Part shown: piece by piece, positions 16,451 through 27,681 of the stretch | Position numbering within the stretch: position 1 is the stretch's first letter | How the letters are laid out: each line of letters begins with the position of its first letter | Assembly: GCF_004912275.1 (NCBI RefSeq) | Contig: NZ_STGY01000001.1 | Span: 62,001 to 126,000, forward strand | DNA: 64,000 bases | From: Glycomyces buryatensis | Lineage (GTDB): Bacteria; Actinomycetota; Actinomycetes; Mycobacteriales; Micromonosporaceae | Reading direction: 5' to 3' | The notes under the pieces: model-generated | Told to the model about the DNA's origin: nothing | Database searches by the model: none | What the model saw: only the letters and a program-made list of their open reading frames with translations | Translations under genes and position numbers: made by a program

Positions 16451-17494
16451 ATGGATTGGCACTTCGTCTTCAGCCAAGCGCTGACTCAGGCCATCGGCCC
16501 CACCATGCTCGTCTACGCGCTCGGCGCGATCGGACTGAACCTCCAGTTCGGTTACACCGGCCTGCTCAACTTCGGTCAGGCGGCGTTCGCGGCCGCCGGC
16601 GCCTACGGCCTGGCGCTCGGCGTCGTGGCCTTCGACCTGCCCTTCTGGTTGAGCATCCTCATCGGGCTCGGCGCCGCGATGGTCCTGGCGCTCCTGCTCG
16701 GCATCCCGACGCTGCGGCTGCGCGCCGACTACCTCGCCATCGTCACCATCGCCGCCGCCGAGATCGTGCGACGTCTCGCCCGCTCGACCGTCTGGGCCGA
16801 ATGGACCGGCGGCTCGGACGGCATGCGCGGCTTCTCGGAGACGTTCTTCGAGTTGAGCCCCTTTCCCAAGGACGCGACCTGGTCGCTCGGCTTCGTCTCC
16901 ATGGAGAACGGGCGGCTGACCGTCGACCTGTGGCTGGTCGACTTCCAGTACTCCAACCGCGACCTGTGGATCATGACCGTCGGCTGGATCCTGGTCGCGA
17001 TCTTCCTGGTCATCCTCAGGTTGCTCGTCCACAGCCCCTGGGGACGCATCCTGCGGGGCATCAGGGAGGACGAGGAGGCACTGCGCAGCCTCGGCAAGAA
17101 CGTCTTCGCCTACAAGATGCAGGCCCTCGTCATCGGTGGTCTCATCGGCGCGGTCGCCGGCTTCGTGTTCGCGCTCAGCCGCGCCAACGTCCAACCCGAC
17201 ACCTTCACCACCGACCTCACGTTCTACTTCTACGTGGTCCTGATCCTCGGTGGCGCGGCCCGGCTGTTCGGGCCGCTGCTGGGTGCGGCGATTTTCTGGT
17301 TCCTCTACAACCTGCTCTCGCAGACGCTGAACCAGGCCGTCCGGGCCGACCTCATCCCCGACGCGATGCTCTCGACCACCCAGATCGGACCGCTGGTGTT
17401 CTTCCTGCTGGGTCTCGGGATGGTCCTGCTGCTCATCTACCGGCCGCAGGGAATCCTCGGCAATAAAAGGGAGCTGATGCTCGATGTCCGATAG
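16451..17494 (+). CDS. LivM-type branched-chain amino acid ABC permease
   Basis: 347 residues, normal LivM length, with about 9-10 membrane segments. LNLQFGYTGLLNFGQAAFAA near residue 30 and PTLRLRADYLAIVTIAAAEI near residue 78 are LivM signatures, and the coupling EDEEALRSLGKN loop is present. It starts 13 bases after livH and its last 11 bases overlap livG. Residues about 120-165 form an enlarged extracytoplasmic loop compared with short LivM proteins. It forms the inner-membrane channel with the LivH-type protein. Confidence 0.9.
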   Translation: MDWHFVFSQALTQAIGPTMLVYALGAIGLNLQFGYTGLLNFGQAAFAAAGAYGLALGVVAFDLPFWLSILIGLGAAMVLALLLGIPTLRLRADYLAIVTIAAAEIVRRLARSTVWAEWTGGSDGMRGFSETFFELSPFPKDATWSLGFVSMENGRLTVDLWLVDFQYSNRDLWIMTVGWILVAIFLVILRLLVHSPWGRILRGIREDEEALRSLGKNVFAYKMQALVIGGLIGAVAGFVFALSRANVQPDTFTTDLTFYFYVVLILGGAARLFGPLLGAAIFWFLYNLLSQTLNQAVRADLIPDAMLSTTQIGPLVFFLLGLGMVLLLIYRPQGILGNKRELMLDVR

Positions 17495-18383
17495 CGAAAC
17501 CGAGCAGACCGCGGCGGGGACCGAACCGGTGCTCGACGGGCGGGAACAGCACCGGGCGGCGGTGGCGGCTCTGTTGAACGTCGCGCCCGAACCGGGTGTG
17601 GCCAAACCGGATCCGATCCTCACCGCGACCGGCGTCAGGCGCGCCTTTGGCGGCCTGGTGGCCGTGGACGTGGAGCGCCTGGAGGTCCAGCGCGGCACCA
17701 TCACCGCGCTCATCGGCCCCAACGGAGCGGGGAAGACGACCTTCTTCAACCTCCTCACCGGCTTCGACCAGCCCAGCCGCGGCGCGTGGGAGTTCAACGG
17801 CCGCTCAGGGGCGCGCCTGCGCTCGTACCAGGTGGCGCGGGCCGGAATGGTGCGGACCTTCCAGCTGACGAAGGCCCTCAGCCGCATGACGGTCCTCGAC
17901 AATATGCTCATCGCCGCGCCGAACCAGATCGGCGAGCGGCTGTGGGCGGGACTGATGCCGTGGCTGTGGCAGGGTCAGGAGGCCGCCGTCAAGCGGAAGG
18001 CCCTGGAACTGCTGGAGCGTTTCCAGTTGTTGAGCAAGAAGGACGACTACGCCGCCGAGCTCTCGGGCGGCCAGCGCAAGCTGCTGGAGATGGCGCGGGC
18101 GCTCATGCTCGATCCATTGATGGTGATGTTGGACGAGCCGATGGCCGGGGTGAACCCCGCGTTGAAGCAGTCGCTGCTGGAGCACATCAAGGGGCTGCGC
18201 GAGGAGGGCATGACGGTGCTGTTCGTCGAGCACGACATGGACATGGTCCACGAGATCGCCGACTGGGTGGCGGTGATGGCGGCCGGAAGCCTCATCACCG
18301 AGGGCACCCCGGAGCAGATCTCGGCCGACACGCGGGTGATCGACGCCTATCTGGGCGCGCACCACGATGCGGCGCAGCACTAA
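17484..18383 (+). CDS. LivG-type ABC importer ATP-binding protein
   Basis: 299 residues. Walker A GPNGAGKTT near residue 78, signature LSGGQRKLLEMARAL, Walker B MVMLDEPMAGVNP, and the switch His in VEHDMD are all present, so the ATPase should be active. An N-terminal extension of about 45 mostly acidic residues precedes the usual LivG start. It overlaps livM by 11 bases and is followed 12 bases later by livF, which argues for translational coupling across the operon. Confidence 0.92.
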   Translation: MSDSETEQTAAGTEPVLDGREQHRAAVAALLNVAPEPGVAKPDPILTATGVRRAFGGLVAVDVERLEVQRGTITALIGPNGAGKTTFFNLLTGFDQPSRGAWEFNGRSGARLRSYQVARAGMVRTFQLTKALSRMTVLDNMLIAAPNQIGERLWAGLMPWLWQGQEAAVKRKALELLERFQLLSKKDDYAAELSGGQRKLLEMARALMLDPLMVMLDEPMAGVNPALKQSLLEHIKGLREEGMTVLFVEHDMDMVHEIADWVAVMAAGSLITEGTPEQISADTRVIDAYLGAHHDAAQH

Positions 18384-18395
18384 GGAGGGCGTGCG

Positions 18396-19331
18396 ATGTC
18401 TGAGAATGAGAACGTGGACGGCGGCAACGGGACCGAAGAGGTCGAGGGCGGCGGAGTCGGCAATGGCGCGGCCGCCGAGGCCGAGAACGGCGGGACCGAC
18501 AACGGCGACATCGAGCTGCCGGTGTTCGTGACCGATCCGGATGCCGAGGTCGAGGACGAATCGGACCTGGAGGTGTGGGACCGCGAGGAGCACTTGGCGT
18601 CCTCGGAGGCGGCGCTGCTGCGGGCCGACAACGTGGTGGCCGGGTACGTGCCCGGCGTTTCCATCCTCAATGGCGCCGACCTGTATGCGAACGAGGGCGA
18701 GCTGGTCGGGATCATCGGCCCGAACGGGGCGGGCAAGTCCACGCTCCTCAAGGCGATGTTCGGGCTGGTCTCGATCACCTCCGGTTCGGTGGTGCTGCGG
18801 GGCGAGAAGATCACGAACCGGAAGGCGCACGAGCTGGTGCCGCTGGGGGTCGGGTTCGTGCCGCAGACGAACAACGTGTTCGCCGGTCTGACGGTGCGCG
18901 AGAACCTCGAAATGGGGGTGTTCTTGCGGCCGAAGAAGTTCCGGGAGCGGTTCGATTTCGTGGCCGACCTGTTCCCGATGCTGGGCGACCGGCACGGGCA
19001 GCGGGCGGGTTCGCTGTCGGGCGGCGAGCGCCAGATGGTGGCGATGGGCCGGGCGCTCATGATGGAGCCTTCGGTGCTGCTGCTCGACGAGCCGTCCGCG
19101 GGTCTGTCGCCGGCGATGCAGGACGAGGTCTTCTTCAATACCAAGCAGATCAACTCGACCGGGGTGACGGTGGTGATGGTGGAGCAGAACGCGCGGCGGT
19201 GCCTCCAGATCTGCGACCGGGGCTATGTCCTGGAGCAGGGCCGCAGTGCGTACACCGGGCCGGGCGAGGGCCTGATCGACGACCCGAAGGTGGTCGAGCT
19301 GTATCTGGGAACGCTGGGCCGGACGCGATAG
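18396..19331 (+). CDS. LivF-type ABC importer ATP-binding protein with acidic N-terminal extension
   Basis: 311 residues, about 70 longer than usual LivF. The first 70 residues are Glu/Asp/Gly/Asn-rich and probably unstructured. A normal LivF ATPase follows: Walker A GPNGAGKST, signature LSGGERQMVAMGRAL, Walker B LLLDEPSAGLSP, and the C-terminal RGYVLEQGR region. The start has a strong AAGGAGG 7 bases upstream, so the long form is real. It closes the + strand part of the importer operon and is followed by a strong terminator. Confidence 0.92.
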   Translation: MSENENVDGGNGTEEVEGGGVGNGAAAEAENGGTDNGDIELPVFVTDPDAEVEDESDLEVWDREEHLASSEAALLRADNVVAGYVPGVSILNGADLYANEGELVGIIGPNGAGKSTLLKAMFGLVSITSGSVVLRGEKITNRKAHELVPLGVGFVPQTNNVFAGLTVRENLEMGVFLRPKKFRERFDFVADLFPMLGDRHGQRAGSLSGGERQMVAMGRALMMEPSVLLLDEPSAGLSPAMQDEVFFNTKQINSTGVTVVMVEQNARRCLQICDRGYVLEQGRSAYTGPGEGLIDDPKVVELYLGTLGRTR

Positions 19332-19433
19332 GAGCGGCGGGATGAAGGGGCAAATCGCTGTGCATCCCGCTATCTCACGATAAATCCGCCCTAAGGGACC
19401 CCTGGCGCAACAGTAGCGCGGAGGTACGACGAG

Positions 19434-19467
19434 AATCGGCCCCGGATCTTTCGATCCGGGGCCGATT
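19434..19467. terminator. bidirectional terminator between livF and the binding protein gene
   Basis: A perfect 15-bp stem, AATCGGCCCCGGATC at 19434-19448 against GATCCGGGGCCGATT at 19453-19467, with loop TTTC. It separates two convergent transcripts. Confidence 0.92.
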
Positions 19468-19477
19468 GCTTTGTCTC

Positions 19478-19521
19478 CCTAAGGCAGTGCTCCTCAAGGC
19501 GGTGCCCCTCAAGACAGCGCC
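19478..19521. repeat. three 15-bp imperfect direct repeats in the 3' region of the binding protein gene
   Basis: Units near 19478, 19492 and 19507 follow the pattern CCT(C)AAGGC(A/G)GTGC(C/T). They lie between the terminator hairpin and the stop codon of the minus-strand gene, and the last unit ends two bases from that stop. Confidence 0.6.
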
Positions 19522-19522
19522 C

Positions 19523-20767
19523 CTACTCGAGGGACTGCTCGTTGTAGCTGACGTTCGTGTAGGTGTTGTCGGCGCCGTATTCGTAGACGCCGATCGTGGC
19601 GGCGGAGACGTCGCCTTCGGCCGAGAACTCGATCGGGCCCGAGGCCCCGTTGTAGTCGATGTCCTCGCCGGCGTCGAGCAGCTCGACGCACGAGGCGTAG
19701 TCCGTGCACTCGGTGCCGTCGCGGCTGACGGCGATCATGTTCTCCTTGATCGTCTCCGAGTCGTAGGCGCCACCCGCGGCCGCGGCGAGCGCGAGCAAGG
19801 TGGTCGCGTCGTAGGACTCGGCCGCGTAGGAGTAGTCCTCCAGTTCAGGATCGACCTCGAGGAGGCGCTCCTCCAGGGACGACGGGTCGGCGCCCGGCAG
19901 CGTGCCCTTGGTGCCCTCGAGCATGCCCTCCGGGAACTCGTCGCCATAGTTGGACAGGTTGCCGTCGACGAAGTACCAGCCCAGATCCTGCGGGCCCAGG
20001 TTGCCCTGGACGAGCTCGGGTGCGAGGTTGGTGATCTCGTTGAAGGTGATGAGGACGACCGCGTCGGCGTCGGCCTCGGCCAGCTCGGAGACCTCGGCGG
20101 AGAACTCGGTGGCGTTCGGGTCGTAGATGGTCTTCATGACCACCTCGCCGCCGAACTCGAGGATGTTCTCCTCGACCGCGTCGGCGAGCCCGGTGCCGTA
20201 GGAGTCCTGCAACGCCAGAATCGCGACCGACTCATGGCCGTCCGCGATCACCTGGTCGGCGAGGACGCGGCCCTGGAGCACGTCCGAAGGAGCGGTGCGG
20301 AAGTAGTAGTCGCCGCGCTCGTACGTAGTGAAATCGGGCGAAGTGTTCGCCGGCGAGATCTGGACGATGCCCTCTTCATAGAGTTTGTCGATGAATTGGA
20401 ACGAAACGCCGGAAGAGGCCGCGCCGACGACCGCGTCGACGTCCTGCGCGATGAGCGAGTCGGCCGATTGGCTGGCGATATCGGTGGAAGTGTCGCCGGA
20501 GTCCTCATGGATGGCTTCGACGCATTCGTCCAGCACACCGCCGGCCGCGTTGATTTCCTCAATGGCGAGGTCGACACCGGCGAATTCGGGCGGGCCTAGG
20601 AAGGCGAGCGAACCGGTCTGCGGCAGGATCGTTCCGACGGTCATGCCGGTGCCCTCGCAATCACCGCCACCGCCACCTGAGTCTTCATCGCTGCCGCAAG
20701 CTGCGACCGCGAAGGTGAGGGTACCCGCCGTCGCTGCCGCTAGCAGCGTTCTGGGAAAGCGAGACAT
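19523..20767 (-). CDS. branched-chain amino acid-type ABC transporter substrate-binding lipoprotein
   Basis: 414 residues. A lipoprotein signal peptide ends in the lipobox TFAVAACG (Cys about residue 24), followed by a Gly/Ser/Asp linker. The rest is a two-lobed type I periplasmic-binding fold of the LivJ/UrtA group: TVGTILPQTGSLAFLGPPE near the start, GAASSGVSFQ, and VLADQVIADGHESVAIL. It should deliver ligand to the LivHMGF importer encoded convergently next door. Its placement on the opposite strand means separate regulation from the permease operon. The ligand is uncertain. Confidence 0.92.
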   Translation of the reverse strand: MSRFPRTLLAAATAGTLTFAVAACGSDEDSGGGGGDCEGTGMTVGTILPQTGSLAFLGPPEFAGVDLAIEEINAAGGVLDECVEAIHEDSGDTSTDIASQSADSLIAQDVDAVVGAASSGVSFQFIDKLYEEGIVQISPANTSPDFTTYERGDYYFRTAPSDVLQGRVLADQVIADGHESVAILALQDSYGTGLADAVEENILEFGGEVVMKTIYDPNATEFSAEVSELAEADADAVVLITFNEITNLAPELVQGNLGPQDLGWYFVDGNLSNYGDEFPEGMLEGTKGTLPGADPSSLEERLLEVDPELEDYSYAAESYDATTLLALAAAAGGAYDSETIKENMIAVSRDGTECTDYASCVELLDAGEDIDYNGASGPIEFSAEGDVSAATIGVYEYGADNTYTNVSYNEQSLE

Positions 20768-23499
<2,732 letters not shown>

Positions 23500-23514
23500 C
23501 ACAGGACGCAAGGC

Positions 23515-23542
23515 GGCCCCCGGCGAAGGTTCGCCGGGGGCC
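23515..23542. terminator. terminator between katG and the GH51 gene
   Basis: A perfect 13-bp stem, GGCCCCCGGCGAA at 23515-23527 against TTCGCCGGGGGCC at 23530-23542, with a two-base loop. It serves two convergent genes. Confidence 0.85.
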
Positions 23543-23592
23543 TCGCGGCGTCATGGCCCCGGCCCGAGCCGAATGCGGCTTGGGCCGGCGGC

Positions 23593-25869
23593 TCACCCGG
23601 CCTTGAGCACCGCGACGGTGAGGGACCACGGCGGGAGGTCGAGTTCGACGCCGCCCTCGCCGTGGACCTTCGAATCCTCGGGGACCACCGGGGACGGCGC
23701 GTGCGGGGCGCCCTCGTCCGGGCCCGCTCCCGCGAGCGTGCGGACCACCGCCGTCACCGGGCCGCCCGGACCGGGCAGGGCCACCGCCGCGGTGCGGCGC
23801 TCCCGCTGCGCATTGACCACCCGCACCACGTACTCCTGCGAACCGTCCGCTGCGGTCCGGGACGCCGCTCCCGCGACGACGCGCTCCTCGGGGCGCAGGT
23901 CCTGCTCGAAGTCGTGCCGCAGTTGGCCGTCGACCCACAGCCGGACGCGGGGACCGTCGAGGCGCACCGCAATGCGCACCGGCTCGCCCGTGCGCACCCC
24001 GCTCCACGGGATACCGCCGTGGATGTCGCAGGAGACGCCGTCGTCGGAACGGACGACGGTGGTGGACTTGTTCTGCCACGCGCCGATGTGCATCTCCAGG
24101 AAGCTCTGCGGCGCTTCGGGTCCGAGGACCATCGTGAACCCCTCCTCCCCCGCGCGCCGGGTCGCGGTGAAGGCCAGCTCGCACGAGGACGGGTCGATGC
24201 CGCCGAGCGGGACGCCCTCGTCGCCGGGGCCGGTGCGCGCGTCCGGCAGCGGCCGCCCGTCGAGCACCATGTCGGCGTACTCGACCTCCGAGCCGCCGGA
24301 TCGCAGCTTGACCGTCCCCGCGGCGGGAATCGCCACCGGGACGAGCGGGGCCCCCTCGACCGCGACGGGGTGGAGCCGGGTGCCGCGCTCCTCCGCGAAC
24401 ATCCGCTGCACGAAGTAGGACGCGCTGGGCAGCACCTCGTCGGCGGTGAAGTAGATGAGGTCCGGGACCCACTGGGTGTGGCCGACGCGGGCCAGCAGCG
24501 GGGCGTAGGAGGCGAGGCGGACCACGTCGGGGCGGCGTTCGAGGCCGACCATGTACGCCGCCTCGGCCAGCGCGGAGCGGACCGTGTTCGAGCGGGCGGC
24601 ATACTCGCCGATGTAGACCTTGGATTCCGTCGGGTCGTAGGCGGCGTAGCGGTCGAGGTTCTGGTGGAACCAGCGGGGATTCATGTATCCGTGCTCGTCG
24701 ACCATGTCAGTGCCGCGTTCGCGGGCGTAGGCCCAGCCGGCCTCGTAGTCGGGGCCGGCCGGCTGCGGGCCGGTCGTGCCGATGACGGTGATCTCGGGGT
24801 GCGCGGCGCGGAGGGCGTCCTCGATGCGGGCGTAGCGGTCCCGGAAGTCGTCGGTGATCTGGTCCTCGTTGCCGACGCCGAGGTAGCGCAGGCCGAACGG
24901 CTCGGGGTGGCCGAGTTCGGCTCGTCTGGCGCCCCAGGTTGTGTCGGTGTCGCCGTTCGCGAATTCGACGAGGTCGAGCACGTCATGGACGTACTGGTCC
25001 ATCTCGGCGTCGGGAATCGGGACCGCCCCGCCGGGGTAATTCTGGCAGCAGACACCGGCGGCGACGATGGGGACCGGGGTCGCGCCGGTGGCCTGGCACA
25101 GTTCGAAGTATTCGACGTAGCCGATCTGCCGCGACTGGTGGTAGCCCCACACGTTCGGGATCTGCGCTCGTTCGTGGCGGGGCCCGATCGTGTCCTTCCA
25201 GTGGTACAGGTTCTCCAGGCCGAGGCCGTGGGCGACGCAGCCGCCGGGGAAGCGGATGAAGCTGGGGGCGAGGTCCTTCAGGGACTGGAGCAGGTCGGGG
25301 CGGAAGGTCAGGGCCCGGCCGTCGGTTCCGATGGGCCGCAGGGAGACGCAGTCGAGGTCGATCACGGACCCGGCGGGGATCTCGAGGCGCAGCGCCTGGC
25401 GGCCCTCCCCCGCCGCGTCGAGGTCGGCCTCGATCGGGTGCCAGTCGCCCGGTGCGACGTCGAGCTCGGCGGGCTCGCCACCGAGCGCAGCGACCAGTCG
25501 GGCCCCTTCCCCCGAGGTCCGGGCGAAGCACGAGAATCGCAGGCGCTCACCGGGATCGGCCGCAGCGTCGTAGCCCTCGTTGACGAGGGTCACGGGCCCG
25601 GTCAGGCGCACATGGTGGGTGTTGTTGCGGTGGACGGGGGCGTCCTCGCGGATCGCGGCGCGGTCAGCCGGCGTGGCGGTCCAGCCGGTGAGAGCGTGCC
25701 AGGATTCGCGGTCGGCGGCGTTGAACTCGAAGTCGCCGTTGCGGACGCGTTCGGCGTTGAGGCCGCCGTCGAGGGCGTCGTTCAGGTCCTCGATGAACAG
25801 GCCCCACAGGTCCGGCGCCACCTCGGCGCCTTCGTGGGTGCCGATCTGAACGGTGATGCGTTCGGCCAT
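23593..25869 (-). CDS. alpha-L-arabinofuranosidase, glycoside hydrolase family 51
   Basis: 758 residues from the ATG at 25869. Residues about 60-175 form a carbohydrate-binding-like jelly-roll insert. A TIM barrel follows with FIRFPGGC, the predicted acid/base Glu335 in GVGNED and nucleophile Glu422 in VYIGEYAA. The C-terminal half carries the alpha-L-AF-C beta domain and, around residues 570-670, a second beta-sandwich (LEMHIGAWQNKS). No signal peptide is present, so it probably acts on imported arabinose-containing oligosaccharides in the cytoplasm. Natural alternatives are GH51 enzymes with endoglucanase activity. A candidate operator lies upstream, but no sugar regulator is adjacent. Confidence 0.88.
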   Translation of the reverse strand: MAERITVQIGTHEGAEVAPDLWGLFIEDLNDALDGGLNAERVRNGDFEFNAADRESWHALTGWTATPADRAAIREDAPVHRNNTHHVRLTGPVTLVNEGYDAAADPGERLRFSCFARTSGEGARLVAALGGEPAELDVAPGDWHPIEADLDAAGEGRQALRLEIPAGSVIDLDCVSLRPIGTDGRALTFRPDLLQSLKDLAPSFIRFPGGCVAHGLGLENLYHWKDTIGPRHERAQIPNVWGYHQSRQIGYVEYFELCQATGATPVPIVAAGVCCQNYPGGAVPIPDAEMDQYVHDVLDLVEFANGDTDTTWGARRAELGHPEPFGLRYLGVGNEDQITDDFRDRYARIEDALRAAHPEITVIGTTGPQPAGPDYEAGWAYARERGTDMVDEHGYMNPRWFHQNLDRYAAYDPTESKVYIGEYAARSNTVRSALAEAAYMVGLERRPDVVRLASYAPLLARVGHTQWVPDLIYFTADEVLPSASYFVQRMFAEERGTRLHPVAVEGAPLVPVAIPAAGTVKLRSGGSEVEYADMVLDGRPLPDARTGPGDEGVPLGGIDPSSCELAFTATRRAGEEGFTMVLGPEAPQSFLEMHIGAWQNKSTTVVRSDDGVSCDIHGGIPWSGVRTGEPVRIAVRLDGPRVRLWVDGQLRHDFEQDLRPEERVVAGAASRTAADGSQEYVVRVVNAQRERRTAAVALPGPGGPVTAVVRTLAGAGPDEGAPHAPSPVVPEDSKVHGEGGVELDLPPWSLTVAVLKAG

Positions 25870-25934
25870 CGCTCGGGAATCTCCTGGGGGTCGGGGGTGG
25901 CGGCCACGGGGCCGGCCTTGCATCGATTGCTTTA

Positions 25935-25961
25935 TCGGTAAATTTCGATCGATCTTACCGA
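25935..25961. promoter_or_regulatory. inverted repeat upstream of the GH51 gene
   Basis: TCGGTAA at 25935-25941 and TTACCGA at 25955-25961 form a perfect inverted repeat with a 13-base AT-rich spacer, about 70 bases upstream of the arabinofuranosidase start. Its length and position suit a LacI- or GntR-type sugar operator. The regulator is unknown. Confidence 0.45.
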
Positions 25962-26014
25962 CGGATCCAATGCTGTCAAGCGTCCCGACCGAGCGACTCC
26001 GGCGCCGTCCCCGA

Positions 26015-26614
26015 TCACCGGCCCGCGAACCTGCGGGCGATGGCGACCACCCGCTTGGTCTGGATGGCCACGGCCACCCGGTTCTTCTCTCCCACCGGTC
26101 CGTTCGAGCTGATGTGGCTGGCGCCGTAGGGGTTGCCGATCTCGGAGTCGTACTGGAGCGGGTCGGTGTATCCGGGGCCGACGATGATGCCGCCCCAGTG
26201 GTAGAAGGTGTTGTTCAGCGCCAGGATCGTCGACTCCTGGCCGCCGTGGCTGGTCTGCGTCGAGGTGAAGGACGACATGATCCTGTCCTCGAGTCTGCCC
26301 TGGGCCCACAGCTGACCGGTGGTGTCGATGAACTGCTTGAGCTGCGAGGTGGGCAGCCCGTAGCGGGTGGGGGTGCCGAACATGAGCGCGTCGGCCCACT
26401 CAAGATCGTCCAGCGAGGCCTCCCGGACATCGGCCATCGCCTCCGCGGTCTTCGCCCAGTGCTCGTTCGAGGCGACGACCTCCGGCGGGGCGAGCTCGCC
26501 GCATTTGCGGAGGCGCACCTCGGCCCCGGCGTCCTCGCCCTCGCGGGCCGCGGTCTTCGCCATCTCGTAGACGTTGCCGGTCTGGGAGTAGAAGATGACC
26601 GCCAATTTCACCAT
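26015..26614 (-). CDS. wrbA: NAD(P)H:quinone oxidoreductase, WrbA family
   Basis: 199 residues, the standard WrbA size. The ATG at 26614 is chosen for the AAAGGGG six bases upstream and because MVKLAVIFYSQTGNVYEMAK is the family's FMN-binding N-terminus. FGTPTRYGLPTSQLKQF and the TSTQTSHGGQE and HWGGIIVGPGYT segments complete the flavodoxin-like fold. It performs two-electron reduction of quinones, which limits radical formation. It lies on the minus strand, divergent from the sugar kinase at 26735. Confidence 0.92.
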   Translation of the reverse strand: MVKLAVIFYSQTGNVYEMAKTAAREGEDAGAEVRLRKCGELAPPEVVASNEHWAKTAEAMADVREASLDDLEWADALMFGTPTRYGLPTSQLKQFIDTTGQLWAQGRLEDRIMSSFTSTQTSHGGQESTILALNNTFYHWGGIIVGPGYTDPLQYDSEIGNPYGASHISSNGPVGEKNRVAVAIQTKRVVAIARRFAGR

Positions 26615-26734
26615 GTCGAACCCCTTTGCCTGGCCGTAGAATTCGGTCTTGACCCTGCCACAGCCCTGGCCGTAGGGTGATCTCCTGCAAGGAATTCCAG
26701 AGAACCGCAATACTCACGCAGAGGGAGCAAATCC

Positions 26735-27667
26735 ATGCTCGATATTCTGGTGGTCGGCGGCGCCGGCGTGGACACCATCGTCCGAGTTCCCGAGATCGCG
26801 ATCGGCGAGGGCGACAACCTCGGTGTCGAGCCGATCTACGACTACGTGGCCCATACCGGCAACGGCGTCTCGCTCGGCTGCCTCCATCTGGGGCTCGCCA
26901 CCCGGTTCATCGACTACATCGGCGACGACGCCCAGGGCGCGCTGATCCGCGAGCGGTATGCGGCCGAGGGGCTGGACTTCCACTGCCTCATCTCCCCGAA
27001 CGGCACCCCCCGCTCCGTCAACCTCGTCGACCGCGAGGGGCGGCGCTACTCCTTCTACGACGGGCGCCACTCCCCCGATCTGCGGATCGCCCGCGAGGAC
27101 TACCTGGGCGACATCGAGCGCGCCGCCCACGTCCACCTGTCCATCACGAACATCAACCGCGACATGTTCGACGACCTGGAGCGCCTCGGCGTGCCCGTAT
27201 CGACCGACCTTCACGCCTGGGACGGCGAGTCCGAGCACCACAAGGAGTACGCCCGCCGCGCCGACCTGGTGTTCCTCTCGGCGGCCAAACTGGAGGGCCG
27301 GATCGAGAAGGCCATGCGCTGGATCCTCGACAACGGCCGGGCGACGCTGGTGGTCGCCACCGACGGCGAGCGGGGCGGCTACCTGCTCGAACGCGGCACA
27401 GAGCTGCGGCGGTACACGGCGCTCGACCCCGTAGCCGAGCTCAGCGCCGACCTCTCCGAGTGGGCGACGTGGCGGCCGATCGACTCCAACGGGGCCGGCG
27501 ACGCCTTCGTCTCAGGCTTCCTGTGGGCCCGGCGGCGCGGCGACCACACCGATGCCGCCGTGGACGCCGGCCGGATCGCCGGAGCGTTCGCCTGCCGCAA
27601 GGAAGGCACCCACTCCGAGTTCATCTCAGAGAAACTACTGTCCGATTCCCTGGCGGTCCTTCGGTAA
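26735..27667 (+). CDS. PfkB family carbohydrate kinase
   Basis: 310 residues, the usual ribokinase-like size. The catalytic motif DSNGAGDAFVSGFL near residue 250 replaces the common DTxGAGD; the Gly-Ala-Gly-Asp anion hole and catalytic Asp are intact. The N-terminal GGAGVDTIVRVPE and the HTGNGVSLGCLHLGL segment match the first PfkB signature. It phosphorylates a sugar or nucleoside, which cannot be told. GGGAG precedes the ATG. It is convergent with the following membrane protein gene and has only 14 bases between the stops, without a hairpin. Confidence 0.88.
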   Translation: MLDILVVGGAGVDTIVRVPEIAIGEGDNLGVEPIYDYVAHTGNGVSLGCLHLGLATRFIDYIGDDAQGALIRERYAAEGLDFHCLISPNGTPRSVNLVDREGRRYSFYDGRHSPDLRIAREDYLGDIERAAHVHLSITNINRDMFDDLERLGVPVSTDLHAWDGESEHHKEYARRADLVFLSAAKLEGRIEKAMRWILDNGRATLVVATDGERGGYLLERGTELRRYTALDPVAELSADLSEWATWRPIDSNGAGDAFVSGFLWARRRGDHTDAAVDAGRIAGAFACRKEGTHSEFISEKLLSDSLAVLR

Positions 27668-27681
27668 CGACCACTCGTCGA

